A DNA stretch of 64,000 nucleotides from Streptomyces halstedii (GTDB taxonomy: Bacteria; Actinomycetota; Actinomycetes; Streptomycetales; Streptomycetaceae): NCBI GenBank assembly GCA_000720535.1, contig JOAZ01000014.1:124001-188000 (forward strand), given 5' to 3'. Under the pieces are notes generated by a model, which saw only the letters and a program-made list of their open reading frames with translations, was not told the DNA's origin and did not search any database. A program made the position numbers and the translations under genes. Below are positions 45,656 through 53,729 of the stretch, one piece after another (within the stretch, counting starts at the first letter, position 1; the number at the start of each line of letters is the position of its first letter).

Positions 45656-45745
45656 ACCTGGAATCTTCGCATGGAGCGGCAAGGAGCCGACCCGGCCGGG
45701 TGTCCTTCCCTGCGCGAGACCCCGGTTCCGCCTACTCTTCCCCGC

Positions 45746-46405
45746 ATGGCTCCGGCTCAGGGACAATTTTCCGATCATTCCGATGGCGCCGACACCGAGG
45801 GGAGCGGGGAGGGCGAGTTGGTCCCGCCCGCGTTCCGGTCGGCGGTCGAAGGGCTGCGTTCCGCGCACCTGCGCCCCGAACTGGAGGTCGAACCGACACG
45901 GCCGCCGCAGCGGCTCGCACCGCACGCGTACGCCCTGGAGGCGGCGGTCGTGGACGGTGACGACGATCTCGCCGACGGGCGGCTGGTGCTCCTGCACGAT
46001 CCGTCCGGGCACGACGCCTGGCAGGGCACGTTCCGGTTGGTGACCCTGGTGCGGGCGGAGCTGGAGCCGGAGATGGCGGCCGACCCGCTGCTGCCCGAGG
46101 TCTGCTGGAGCTGGCTGACGGGGGCGCTGGACGCCCGGGGCCTGTCGTACGGGGAGGCCGGGGGCACCGTGACACGCGCCGGCTCGCACTACTTCGGCGC
46201 GCTGTCCGCGCGCCGTCCGGCGACCCAGATCGAGATCCGCGCCTCCTGGACTCCGCGCGAGGGGCGCGGCGGTGTCCCGGACGTGGCGGCGCACCTGGCC
46301 GCCTGGGGCGATCTGCTCTGCCAGCTGGCCGGGCTGCCGCCGTCGGACGCGACCGACGCGGCGGTGGTGACGCTGCCCCAGCGGCGGGGGCCGCAGTTTC
46401 CGTAA
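45746..46405 (+). CDS. DUF3000 domain protein
   Basis: 219 residues from ATG 45746. TACTCT ends 7 bp upstream and no ribosome site is visible, suggesting leaderless expression. The sequence matches the actinobacterial DUF3000 family: [53 protein letters not shown] and ASWTPREGR, with an acidic N-terminal tail. It is soluble, with no catalytic motif I can identify. It is conserved beside hemE in actinomycetes, but the function is unknown. Confidence 0.88.
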   Translation: MAPAQGQFSDHSDGADTEGSGEGELVPPAFRSAVEGLRSAHLRPELEVEPTRPPQRLAPHAYALEAAVVDGDDDLADGRLVLLHDPSGHDAWQGTFRLVTLVRAELEPEMAADPLLPEVCWSWLTGALDARGLSYGEAGGTVTRAGSHYFGALSARRPATQIEIRASWTPREGRGGVPDVAAHLAAWGDLLCQLAGLPPSDATDAAVVTLPQRRGPQFP

Positions 46406-46517
46406 CGGTGTGTCACTTTCGGGAGAGCCGGTCGCACAGGCACCGGCTCTCTTTTCGTACAATCGATCGCCCGTCCGATTTGCCCGAATTGTTACTCACC
46501 AAATCGTGATCTTCCTC

Positions 46518-46545
46518 TAAAGGAGCACGGCTCTGCTGCCGAAGA
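46518..46545 (+). promoter_or_regulatory. Sigma-WhiG-type promoter of whiI
   Basis: TAAA at 46518-46521, a 16-bp spacer and GCCGAAGA at 46538-46545, close to the motility/WhiG sigma consensus TAAA-N15/16-GCCGATAA. whiI of Streptomyces coelicolor is known to depend on sigma-WhiG, which fits. The transcript would begin near 46555 with a leader of about 70 bases. Confidence 0.75.
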
Positions 46546-46623
46546 GGTCAATGACCCTTCAAGCACGGTTCGCCCCGGCTGCACCCCCGAGCCGGCCGTC
46601 CCGCCACTCCCCCAGGAGGCCTG

Positions 46624-47286
46624 GTGTCCGTTCTCCTTGAGCAGCCCGCAAGCCTGGTCGCCTACCGCCCGAACAAGCCGACGGCCATGGTCGTCGTGGC
46701 CGACCCGCGCGTCCGTTCCACCGTCACCCGCCATCTGTGGGCACTCGGAGTACGTGACGTCATCGAGGCGTCGTCCATCGCGGAGGCCCGTCCCCGCGTC
46801 GGCAACCCGCGCGACATCTGCGTTGCCGACGTCCACCTGCCCGACGGTTCCGGGCTGACCCTGCTGTCCGAGACCCGAGCCGCCGGCTGGCCGAACGGCC
46901 TGGCCCTGTCCGCCGCCGACGACATCGGCGCCGTGCGCAACGCCCTCGCGGGCGGCGTCAAGGGCTACGTCGTCACCGGCACCCGCACCAACATCGGCCA
47001 CCCCGGCCGGCCCGGCATGGCGCCCATCGGCGCCAACGCCGCCCGTATGCACCGCAGGCCCCCCGGTTCCCCGAGCCACCCGGGCGGCTACCGCGAACTG
47101 TCCGGCCGCGAGGTGGAGGTGCTCCGCCTGGTCGCCGAAGGCCAGTCCAACAAGGCCATCGGCGTCTCGATGGGCCTGTCCGCCCTCACGGTCAAGAGCC
47201 ACCTCGCCCGCATCGCCCGCAAGCTCGGTACCGGGGACCGCGCCGGAATGGTCGCCGTCGCCCTGCGCACCGGCATCATCCACTGA
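46624..47286 (+). CDS. whiI: Sporulation response regulator WhiI (atypical receiver, LuxR-type HTH)
   Basis: 220 residues from GTG 46624 behind AGGAGG. The N-terminal receiver-like domain (about 20-120) is atypical: only one acidic residue (Asp27) where most regulators have a pair, with Asp69 in VADVHLPDGSG. A linker rich in Pro/Gly/His precedes the LuxR-type helix-turn-helix (about 155-215, ELSGREVEVLRLVAEGQSNKAIGVSMGLSALTVKSHLARIARKLG). In known streptomycetes WhiI is needed for late sporulation and pairs with BldM as a heterodimer on late sporulation promoters. It lacks a cognate kinase gene. The WhiG-type promoter upstream supports the call. Confidence 0.93.
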   Translation: MSVLLEQPASLVAYRPNKPTAMVVVADPRVRSTVTRHLWALGVRDVIEASSIAEARPRVGNPRDICVADVHLPDGSGLTLLSETRAAGWPNGLALSAADDIGAVRNALAGGVKGYVVTGTRTNIGHPGRPGMAPIGANAARMHRRPPGSPSHPGGYRELSGREVEVLRLVAEGQSNKAIGVSMGLSALTVKSHLARIARKLGTGDRAGMVAVALRTGIIH

Positions 47287-47304
47287 CCCGCGCGATCACG
47301 CGGG
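47287..47304 (+). terminator. Small hairpin directly after whiI
   Basis: CCCGCG (47287-47292) and CGCGGG (47299-47304) pair across a 6-base loop, starting right after the stop codon. Confidence 0.45.
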
Positions 47305-47337
47305 CACCCGCGTGGACGCCCACCCGGCCGGTTCGGG

Positions 47338-47383
47338 TGCGTGGCGTACGCCGACGGAACGTTCCGTCGGCGTACGCCACGCA
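47338..47383. repeat. Perfect 46-bp palindrome between whiI and the RNase D gene
   Basis: The left arm 47338-47360 is the exact reverse complement of 47361-47383, with no spacer. Inside each arm lies the 10-bp palindrome GGCGTACGCC, and the centre is GACGGAACGTTCCGTC, also palindromic, so the site is a nest of dyads. In RNA it gives a stem of about 20 bp; it can also be a double operator with centres 26 bp apart. It ends 20 bp before the RNase D start. Confidence 0.9.
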
Positions 47384-47403
47384 TACACGGATACCCTTGG
47401 CAC

Positions 47404-48676
47404 GTGACCGACGCCCAAGAGACCGCAGCAGACACATCACTGCGAACCACCGGGGGCGCTCCCCCGGACGACGTCGCCCCGGCGCCGATCCCCTTGCTGG
47501 AACCTCGCGAGGGCATTCCCCCGGTGGTGGCGACCGACGACGCGCTGGCCGGGGTCGTCGCGGCGTTCGCCGCGGGGACCGGTCCCGTCGCCGTCGACGC
47601 CGAGCGCGCCTCCGGCTACCGCTACGGGCAGCGCGCCTACCTCGTGCAGCTGCGCCGCGAAGGCGCCGGGAGCGCGCTGATCGACCCGGTGGGCTGCCCG
47701 GACCTGTCGCCCCTGGGCGAGGCCCTGACCGGCACCGAATGGATCCTGCACGCCGCCACCCAGGACCTCCCCTGCCTGCGCGACATAGGCATGGTCCCCA
47801 CCTCGCTCTTACACGGAGCTGGCCGGACGGCTGGCCGGGTTCCCGCGCGTCGGCCTCGGCGCCATCGTGGAGAACCTCCTGGGGTACGCCCTGGAGAAGG
47901 GCCACTCCGCGGTCGACTGGTCCACCCGCCCGCTGCCCGACCCCTGGCTGCGCTACGCCGCGCTCGACGTCGAGCTGCTGGTGGACCTGCGCGACGCCCT
48001 GGAGGCCGAGCTGGAGCGGCAGGGCAAGCTGGAATGGGCCCTGGAGGAGTTCGACGCGATCGCCTCGGCGCCGCCCGCTCCCCCGCGCAAGGACCCCTGG
48101 CGCCGGACCTCCGGCATGCACAAGGTGCGCCGCCGCCGACAGATCGCCGTCGTACGGGAGTTGTGGACGGCCCGGGACCAGGTCGCGCAGCGCCGGGACA
48201 TCTCGCCCGGCAAGGTCCTCGGCGACGCCGCGATCATCGAGGCGGCGCTCGCCATGCCGGCCAACGTGCACGCCCTGACCGCGCTGCCCGGTTTCGGCCA
48301 TCGCATGGGACGCCGCCAGCTGGAACAGTGGCAGGCCGCCGTCGACCGGGCCAGGGCGCTGCCCGAGACCGAGCTCCCGCAGCCCGGCCAGCAGCCGGCC
48401 GGTCCGCCGCCGCCCCGCGCCTGGGCCGACAAGGACCCGGCCGCCGCGGCCCGTCTGTCGGCGGCCCGCACCGCGGTCTCCGGACTCGCCGAGGAACTCC
48501 ACATGCCCCAGGAGAACCTCATCACTCCGGACACCGTGCGCCGGGTCTGCTGGGAGCCGCCGAAGACCCTGACGCCGGGCGCGGTCGAGACCGCCCTGGC
48601 CGGGTACGGCGCCCGCCGCTGGCAGATCGAACAGGTCGGTCCCCTGCTGCTGCGCGCGCTGGACACCGGCGCCTGA
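47404..48676 (+). pseudogene. rnd: Ribonuclease D (DEDD exonuclease plus HRDC), frameshifted
   Basis: Start GTG 47404; TACCCT ends 6 bp upstream. The first frame gives PVAVDAERASGYRYGQ (Exo I, Asp/Glu) and ILHAATQDLPCLRDIG (Exo II) and then breaks at 47810/47811. The family sequence resumes in another frame with NLLGYALEKGHSAVDWSTRP, WLRYAALDVELL (Exo III) and the helical HRDC-type domain to 48676. The length 1273 plus 2 is a multiple of 3, and restoring two bases after CTCTT would give SLFDTELAGRLAGF, so two bases seem missing. The break separates catalytic motifs, so the gene as written is inactive unless this is a sequencing error. Confidence 0.85.
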
Positions 48677-48878
48677 GCCCCGGGGGCGGGCGGTCCGTAC
48701 TCCCGGGCCGCCGCGCGGCGCGCGGCCGGCACCTGCGGGCTTGTGGTGACATGTGACCTTCGCCGCTCCGGGCACGGGGGGTGGGCAGCTTGGTTACCCG
48801 CAAGTAGCATGAGGGTGGCGGCGCGCTCATCGGCGCGCCCCGCAGCAGTGCCATCCCGCACCCTGGAGGAGAGCCACC

Positions 48879-50105
48879 GTGCCTCGTACCATCCGGGACG
48901 TCGTCTTCGTCGACGGCGTCCGCACCCCGTTCGGCAAAGCGGGCCCGAAGGGCATCTACCACGAGACCCGCGCCGACGATCTCGTCGTGAAGGCCATCCG
49001 GGAGCTGCTGCGCCGCAACCCGGACCTGGACCCCGCGAAGATCGACGAGGTCGCCGTCGCCGCGACCACCCAGATCGGCGACCAGGGCCTCACCCTCGGC
49101 CGTACCGCCGGAATCCTGGCCGGTCTCCCGCAGTCCGTCCCGGGCTACTCCATCGACCGCATGTGCGCGGGGGCCCTGACCGCCGTCACGTCGACGGCCG
49201 GTTCCATCGCCTTCGGCGCGTACGACGTGGTCGTCGCCGGTGGTGTCGAGCACATGGGCCGCCACCCGATGGGCGAGGGCGTGGACCCGAACCCGCGTTT
49301 CGTCTCGGAGAAGCTGGTCGACGAGTCCGCCCTCTTCATGGGCATGACCGCGGAGAACCTGCACGACCGCTACCCCACGATCACCAAGGAGCGCGCCGAC
49401 GCGTACGCGGTCCGCTCGCAGGAGAAGGCCGCCAAGGCCTACGCGAACGGCACGATCCAGCAGGACCTGGTGCCGGTCGCCGTACGCCGCACCAACGAGG
49501 AGGGCGGGGAGACGGGCTGGGGCCTGGTCACCGCCGACGAGCCGATGCGGCCGGGCACCACGATGGAGTCCCTGGCGGGTCTGAAGACCCCGTTCCGCCC
49601 CCACGGTCGGGTCACGGCCGGTAACGCCGCGGGGCTCAACGACGGCGCCACCGCCTCGCTGCTCGCCGCCGAGGACGTGGCCCGCGAGCTGGGCCTGCCG
49701 GTCCGGATGCGCCTGGTCTCCTACGCCTTCGCGGGTGTCGAGCCGGAGGTCATGGGCTACGGCCCGATCCCGGCGACGGAGAAGGCCCTGGCCAAGGCGG
49801 GCCTGACCATCGAGGACATCGGTCTCTTCGAGATCAACGAGGCGTTCGCGGTCCAGGTGCTCGCCTTCCTGGAGCACTACGGCATCGCCGACGACGACGC
49901 CCGCGTCAACCAGTACGGCGGCGCCATCGCGTACGGCCACCCCCTGGCCTCCTCCGGCGTCCGGCTGATGACGCAGCTGGCCCGCCAGTTCGAGGAGCAC
50001 CCCGAGGTCCGCTACGGCCTGACGACCATGTGCGTCGGCTTCGGCATGGGTGCGACCGTCGTCTGGGAGAACCCCCACTTCGAGAACGCCGGAGGCAGCA
50101 AGTGA
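48879..50105 (+). CDS. fadA: Acetyl-CoA C-acyltransferase (thiolase), beta-oxidation
   Basis: 408 residues from GTG 48879, behind GGAGGAG. Thiolase superfamily: nucleophile Cys96 in SIDRMCAGAL, EINEAFAVQ, GGAIAYGHPLASSG with the catalytic His, and the second Cys in TTMCVGFGMGA. It performs the last, thiolytic step of fatty acid beta-oxidation. It overlaps fadB by 4 bp, forming the usual two-subunit complex operon. Confidence 0.95.
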   Translation: MPRTIRDVVFVDGVRTPFGKAGPKGIYHETRADDLVVKAIRELLRRNPDLDPAKIDEVAVAATTQIGDQGLTLGRTAGILAGLPQSVPGYSIDRMCAGALTAVTSTAGSIAFGAYDVVVAGGVEHMGRHPMGEGVDPNPRFVSEKLVDESALFMGMTAENLHDRYPTITKERADAYAVRSQEKAAKAYANGTIQQDLVPVAVRRTNEEGGETGWGLVTADEPMRPGTTMESLAGLKTPFRPHGRVTAGNAAGLNDGATASLLAAEDVARELGLPVRMRLVSYAFAGVEPEVMGYGPIPATEKALAKAGLTIEDIGLFEINEAFAVQVLAFLEHYGIADDDARVNQYGGAIAYGHPLASSGVRLMTQLARQFEEHPEVRYGLTTMCVGFGMGATVVWENPHFENAGGSK

Positions 50106-52234
50106 GCACCACCACCACCGAGCTTCTGAGGGGCGCGGCCGAGCTGTTCCCCGGCGAGGTCGTCACGCGGGCGCACGTACGCCACCTCGACCTTCCGGCC
50201 GGGGCGGGCAGGTTCGCCCTGATCACGCTGGACAACGGCCTGGACCACACCAAGCCGACCACCGTCGGCCCGCAGTCGCTGGCGAACCTGGACGCCGCCC
50301 TCGACCAGGTCGAGAAGGAGGCCGCCGACGGCTCGATCGTCGGGGTCGGTGTGACCGGCAAGCCGTTCATCTTCGCGGTCGGCGCCGACCTCAAGGGCGT
50401 CGAACTCCTGAAGAACCACTCGGACGCGCTCGCCATCGGCAAGGGCGGCCACGACGTGTTCCGCCGGCTGTCCGGCCTCGCGGTCCCGACGTTCGCGTAC
50501 TACAACGGCGCGGCCATGGGCGGCGGTGTGGAGATCGGTCTGCACTGCTCGTACCGCACGGTCTCCACCGCGATCCCCGCCTTCTCGCTGCCCGAGGTCT
50601 TCCTCGGCCTGGTCCCGGGCTGGGGCGGCTGCTCGCTGCTGCCCAACCTGATCGGCGCCGACCGCGCCGTCTCGGTGATCATCGAGAACGCGCTGAACCA
50701 GAACCGCCAGCTCAAGGGCGCGCAGGTCTTCGAGCTCGGCATCGCCGACGCCATCTTCGAGGGCGCGGACTTCCTGGAGCAGTCGCTGCTGTGGACGGCG
50801 TCCGTGCTCAACGGCTCGCTGTCGGTGGAGCGCCCGGAGGTCGACCGCGGGGAGGCCTGGGACCAGGCCGTCGCGCGCGGCCGGGCGATCGCCGACTCCA
50901 AGGTGCACGGGGCGGCCCCGGCCGCGTACCGCGCGCTGGAGATCGTCGCCGCGGCGAAGAGCGGCGACCTGGGCGCCTGCTTCGACGCCGAGGACCAGGC
51001 CCTCGCCGACCTGATCATGGGCGGCGAGCTGCGCTCGGGCATCTACTCCTTCAACCTGGTCCAGAAGCGCGCCAAGCGCCCGGCCGGGGCCCCGGACAAG
51101 TCCCTGGCCCGTCCGGTGACCAAGGTCGGCGTGGTGGGCGCGGGCCTGATGGCCAGTCAGCTCGCACTGCTCTTCCTGCGCCGCCTGGAGGTGCCGGTCG
51201 TCCTGACCGACATCGACCAGGAGCGCGTCGACAAGGGTGTGGGCTACGTCCACTCCGAGATCGACAAGCTGCTCGGCAAGGGCCGGATCAACCAGGACAA
51301 GGCCAACCGCCTCAAGGCCCTGGTGAGCGGTGTGCTGGACAAGGCGGAGGGTTTCTCCGACGCCGACTTCGTCATCGAGGCCGTCTTCGAGGAGATCGGC
51401 GTCAAGCAGCAGGTGTTCGCGGAGGTCGAGGCGGTCGCCCCGGCGCACGCGATCCTCGCCACGAACACCTCGTCCCTCTCGGTCACCGAGATGGCGTCGA
51501 AGCTGAAGCACCCGGAACGGGTCGTCGGATTCCACTTCTTCAACCCGGTCGCCGTCCTGCCGCTGCTGGAGATCGTGCGCGGCGAGCTGACCGACGACGC
51601 CTCGCTGGCCACGGCGTTCGGTGTCGCGCGCAAGCTGAAGAAGACCGCGGTCCTGGTGAAGGACGCCCCGGCGTTCGTCGTCAACCGCATCCTCACCCGC
51701 TTCATGGGTGAGATCCAGAACGTCATCGACGAGGGCACCCCGGTCGGGACGGCGGAGAAGGCCGTCGAGCCGCTCGGGCTGCCGATGTCCCCGCTGGTGC
51801 TGCTGGAGCTGGTCGGCCCGGCCATCGGCCTGCACGTCTCGGAGACCCTGAACCGCGCCTTCCCGGAGCGCTTCACCGTCTCGGAGAACCTGGCCGCGGT
51901 GGTCAAGGCCGGCAAGCGCGGCTTCTACGTCTACGACTCCGGCAAGCCGGAGCTGGACCCGGAGGTCGCCGCGCTCCTGAAGCAGGGCGACACCGTCCTG
52001 ACGGAGGAGCAGGTCCGCGACCGCGTCCTGGACGCGGTCGCCCAGGAGATCGGGCTGATGCTCGACGAGGGCGTCGTCGCCGAGGCCCAGGACATCGACC
52101 TCTGCCTGATCACCGGCGCGGGCTGGCCCTTCCACCTGGGCGGCATCACGCCGTACCTGGACCGCGAGGGCGTCTCGGAGCGCGTCAACGGGAAGAAGTT
52201 CCTGGAGCGCGGCGTGGCGAGCGTCCCGGCGTAG
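50102..52234 (+). CDS. fadB: Multifunctional enoyl-CoA hydratase / 3-hydroxyacyl-CoA dehydrogenase
   Basis: 710 residues from GTG 50102 (GTGA overlap with fadA). The N-terminal crotonase domain (about 1-300) has GADLKGVELL and AMGGGVEIGLHC with SLPEVFLGLVPGWGG carrying the catalytic glutamate; the dehydrogenase NAD domain (about 335-510) has VGVVGAGLMASQLAL, ATNTSSLSVTEMA and VGFHFFNPVAVLPLLEIV; the C-terminal dehydrogenase domains follow (515-710). It carries out the hydration and oxidation steps of beta-oxidation and channels the product to FadA. Confidence 0.95.
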   Translation: MSTTTTELLRGAAELFPGEVVTRAHVRHLDLPAGAGRFALITLDNGLDHTKPTTVGPQSLANLDAALDQVEKEAADGSIVGVGVTGKPFIFAVGADLKGVELLKNHSDALAIGKGGHDVFRRLSGLAVPTFAYYNGAAMGGGVEIGLHCSYRTVSTAIPAFSLPEVFLGLVPGWGGCSLLPNLIGADRAVSVIIENALNQNRQLKGAQVFELGIADAIFEGADFLEQSLLWTASVLNGSLSVERPEVDRGEAWDQAVARGRAIADSKVHGAAPAAYRALEIVAAAKSGDLGACFDAEDQALADLIMGGELRSGIYSFNLVQKRAKRPAGAPDKSLARPVTKVGVVGAGLMASQLALLFLRRLEVPVVLTDIDQERVDKGVGYVHSEIDKLLGKGRINQDKANRLKALVSGVLDKAEGFSDADFVIEAVFEEIGVKQQVFAEVEAVAPAHAILATNTSSLSVTEMASKLKHPERVVGFHFFNPVAVLPLLEIVRGELTDDASLATAFGVARKLKKTAVLVKDAPAFVVNRILTRFMGEIQNVIDEGTPVGTAEKAVEPLGLPMSPLVLLELVGPAIGLHVSETLNRAFPERFTVSENLAAVVKAGKRGFYVYDSGKPELDPEVAALLKQGDTVLTEEQVRDRVLDAVAQEIGLMLDEGVVAEAQDIDLCLITGAGWPFHLGGITPYLDREGVSERVNGKKFLERGVASVPA

Positions 52235-52258
52235 CCTCTCCCCTCCCCGGGTACCGCT

Positions 52259-52289
52259 CGGGCCGTACAGGGCTTGCCTGTACGGCCCG
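52259..52289. terminator. Perfect 13-bp hairpin between convergent fadB and SGNH genes
   Basis: Arms 52259-52271 and 52277-52289 (core GGGCCGTACAGG) pair perfectly around a GCTTG loop, 24 bp after the fadB stop and 22 bp before the end of the opposite gene. It is a bidirectional terminator without T-tract. Confidence 0.8.
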
Positions 52290-52311
52290 TTCGCGTGCGG
52301 GGTGCCGGCTC

Positions 52312-53706
52312 CTACCAGTTCCCGCTGAACGGGCGGTGGTTGCACACCTCTCCGCATTCCTCGCGCGCGTTGCCGGCCGAGCGGATCCCGCTGGTCTCCG
52401 GGATGCCCACCACCTTGAACCGGACCTGCGCCGGGGGCGATTCCAGCGCTCCGAAGAGCGTGACGACCTCCACCGTGTGGTGTCCTGGCTTCCAGCGGTG
52501 GGCGTGCGTGTAATGCCATTCGCCCTTCTCGTCGACGGCGGTCGCCCCGATGAGCCGCCCGTTCTCCAGCAGGACGACCTTGCTGGTGCCCGGCTGGGCC
52601 CGTCCGGCGAAACGCACCTTGGGTCCGGCGAACTTGTCCTGCTTCGGGGCCGTGACGACGGCCGGGGCGACCTCACCGATCACCGTGAAGTGCTGTTCGG
52701 CCGTGGGTGTGCAGCCTCCGGCGGCCAGTCCGACACTCTGCACGAGGTGTTCTCCGGGGGCCCACTCCACGGACCGGCGCCAGAGCCACTGGCCGCCCGC
52801 GCCCACCGCCGTGCCGCCGACGTACTGCCCGTGCTCGAAGAACAGGAGGTAGTGGGTGCCGGGCGGGGCCGTGCCCGAGAACTTCGTCATCGGGCCGACC
52901 ACCGCGCCGGGGGCGGGCCGCGCGGGGGTGGGGGCCGTACCGACCCGCTCGGTGTAGTTCAGGGCCGACTCGGGAGACTGCACGGTGAACTCCTGTGACA
53001 CCGGCGGGAGTCCCTCCGGCTCCATCAGCGCGGCGACGTCCACGTCCGCCCGGTTCAGCACGGACCGCTCGACGAGCCCGGCGACGACCAGCCTGGCCAC
53101 CTCGTAGGCTCCGGCGTGGTTGAAGTGGCTGGAGTCGATGTTCCCGTCGGGGTGCAGGGGGTGCTCTCCCGCGTCCACCCAGCAGAAGTACTGGCGCAGC
53201 CGGGTCGGACCGATCCTCGCCCACAGCGCCATGGTGATGCCCGTGAGGTCGATCAGCGGTACCCCGCGTTCCATGGCGACGTCCGCCATGGCCCTCGGGT
53301 AGTCCCCCCGTGTGTCCTTCACCTCGCCCGTCGGGGAGAACGCGTAGCGGGCGGTGGGGGTGACCAGGACGGGTATGCCCCCCTCGCTCTGGATGTAGTC
53401 CACATACAGGGCGAGCAGTTCCTTGTACTCCGGGACGGGGACGTATCTCATGCCGTTGTGGATCATGTGGTCCACGCCGCCGAAGCCGATGAGGACGACG
53501 TCTCCGGGGCTCATCCGGTTGAGCATTCCGGCGAACCGCTCGGTGTAGTACTTACGCGTCGTCATGGCGCTGCGGGCGTAGTTCGCGACCTCGATCGGGG
53601 CGACCAGGAGTTCCTGGATCTTCTGGCCCCAGCCGGCCATCGGTGCTTCCTCGTCCGTGCGCGGCGCCGGAACGGAGTCCCCGAGGACAAATATCATGCG
53701 TTTCAT
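52312..53706 (-). CDS. SGNH/GDSL hydrolase with two C-terminal Ig-like domains
   Basis: 464 residues from ATG 53706; ATG codons at 53712 and 53718 are alternatives. The N-terminal SGNH domain (about 1-230) has IFVLGDSV with nucleophile Ser11, GFGGVDHM, and the catalytic Asp191/His194 in DSSHFNHAG. Two similar beta domains follow (about 280-360 and 375-445), sharing F-x-G-x-A-x-PGT, a G-rich turn and a W-x-PG-x-H motif. No signal peptide is seen, so it acts inside the cell or is not classically secreted. As last gene of the Stealth operon it may add or remove acyl groups on the polymer. Confidence 0.85.
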   Translation of the reverse strand: MKRMIFVLGDSVPAPRTDEEAPMAGWGQKIQELLVAPIEVANYARSAMTTRKYYTERFAGMLNRMSPGDVVLIGFGGVDHMIHNGMRYVPVPEYKELLALYVDYIQSEGGIPVLVTPTARYAFSPTGEVKDTRGDYPRAMADVAMERGVPLIDLTGITMALWARIGPTRLRQYFCWVDAGEHPLHPDGNIDSSHFNHAGAYEVARLVVAGLVERSVLNRADVDVAALMEPEGLPPVSQEFTVQSPESALNYTERVGTAPTPARPAPGAVVGPMTKFSGTAPPGTHYLLFFEHGQYVGGTAVGAGGQWLWRRSVEWAPGEHLVQSVGLAAGGCTPTAEQHFTVIGEVAPAVVTAPKQDKFAGPKVRFAGRAQPGTSKVVLLENGRLIGATAVDEKGEWHYTHAHRWKPGHHTVEVVTLFGALESPPAQVRFKVVGIPETSGIRSAGNAREECGEVCNHRPFSGNW

Positions 53707-53729
53707 CGTCATCCCCATCCGGGAGTGTT

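Noticed and set aside
47338-47383. Palindrome as an IS end or integration site
   Set aside because: No transposase, no flanking direct repeat and no second copy in the window.
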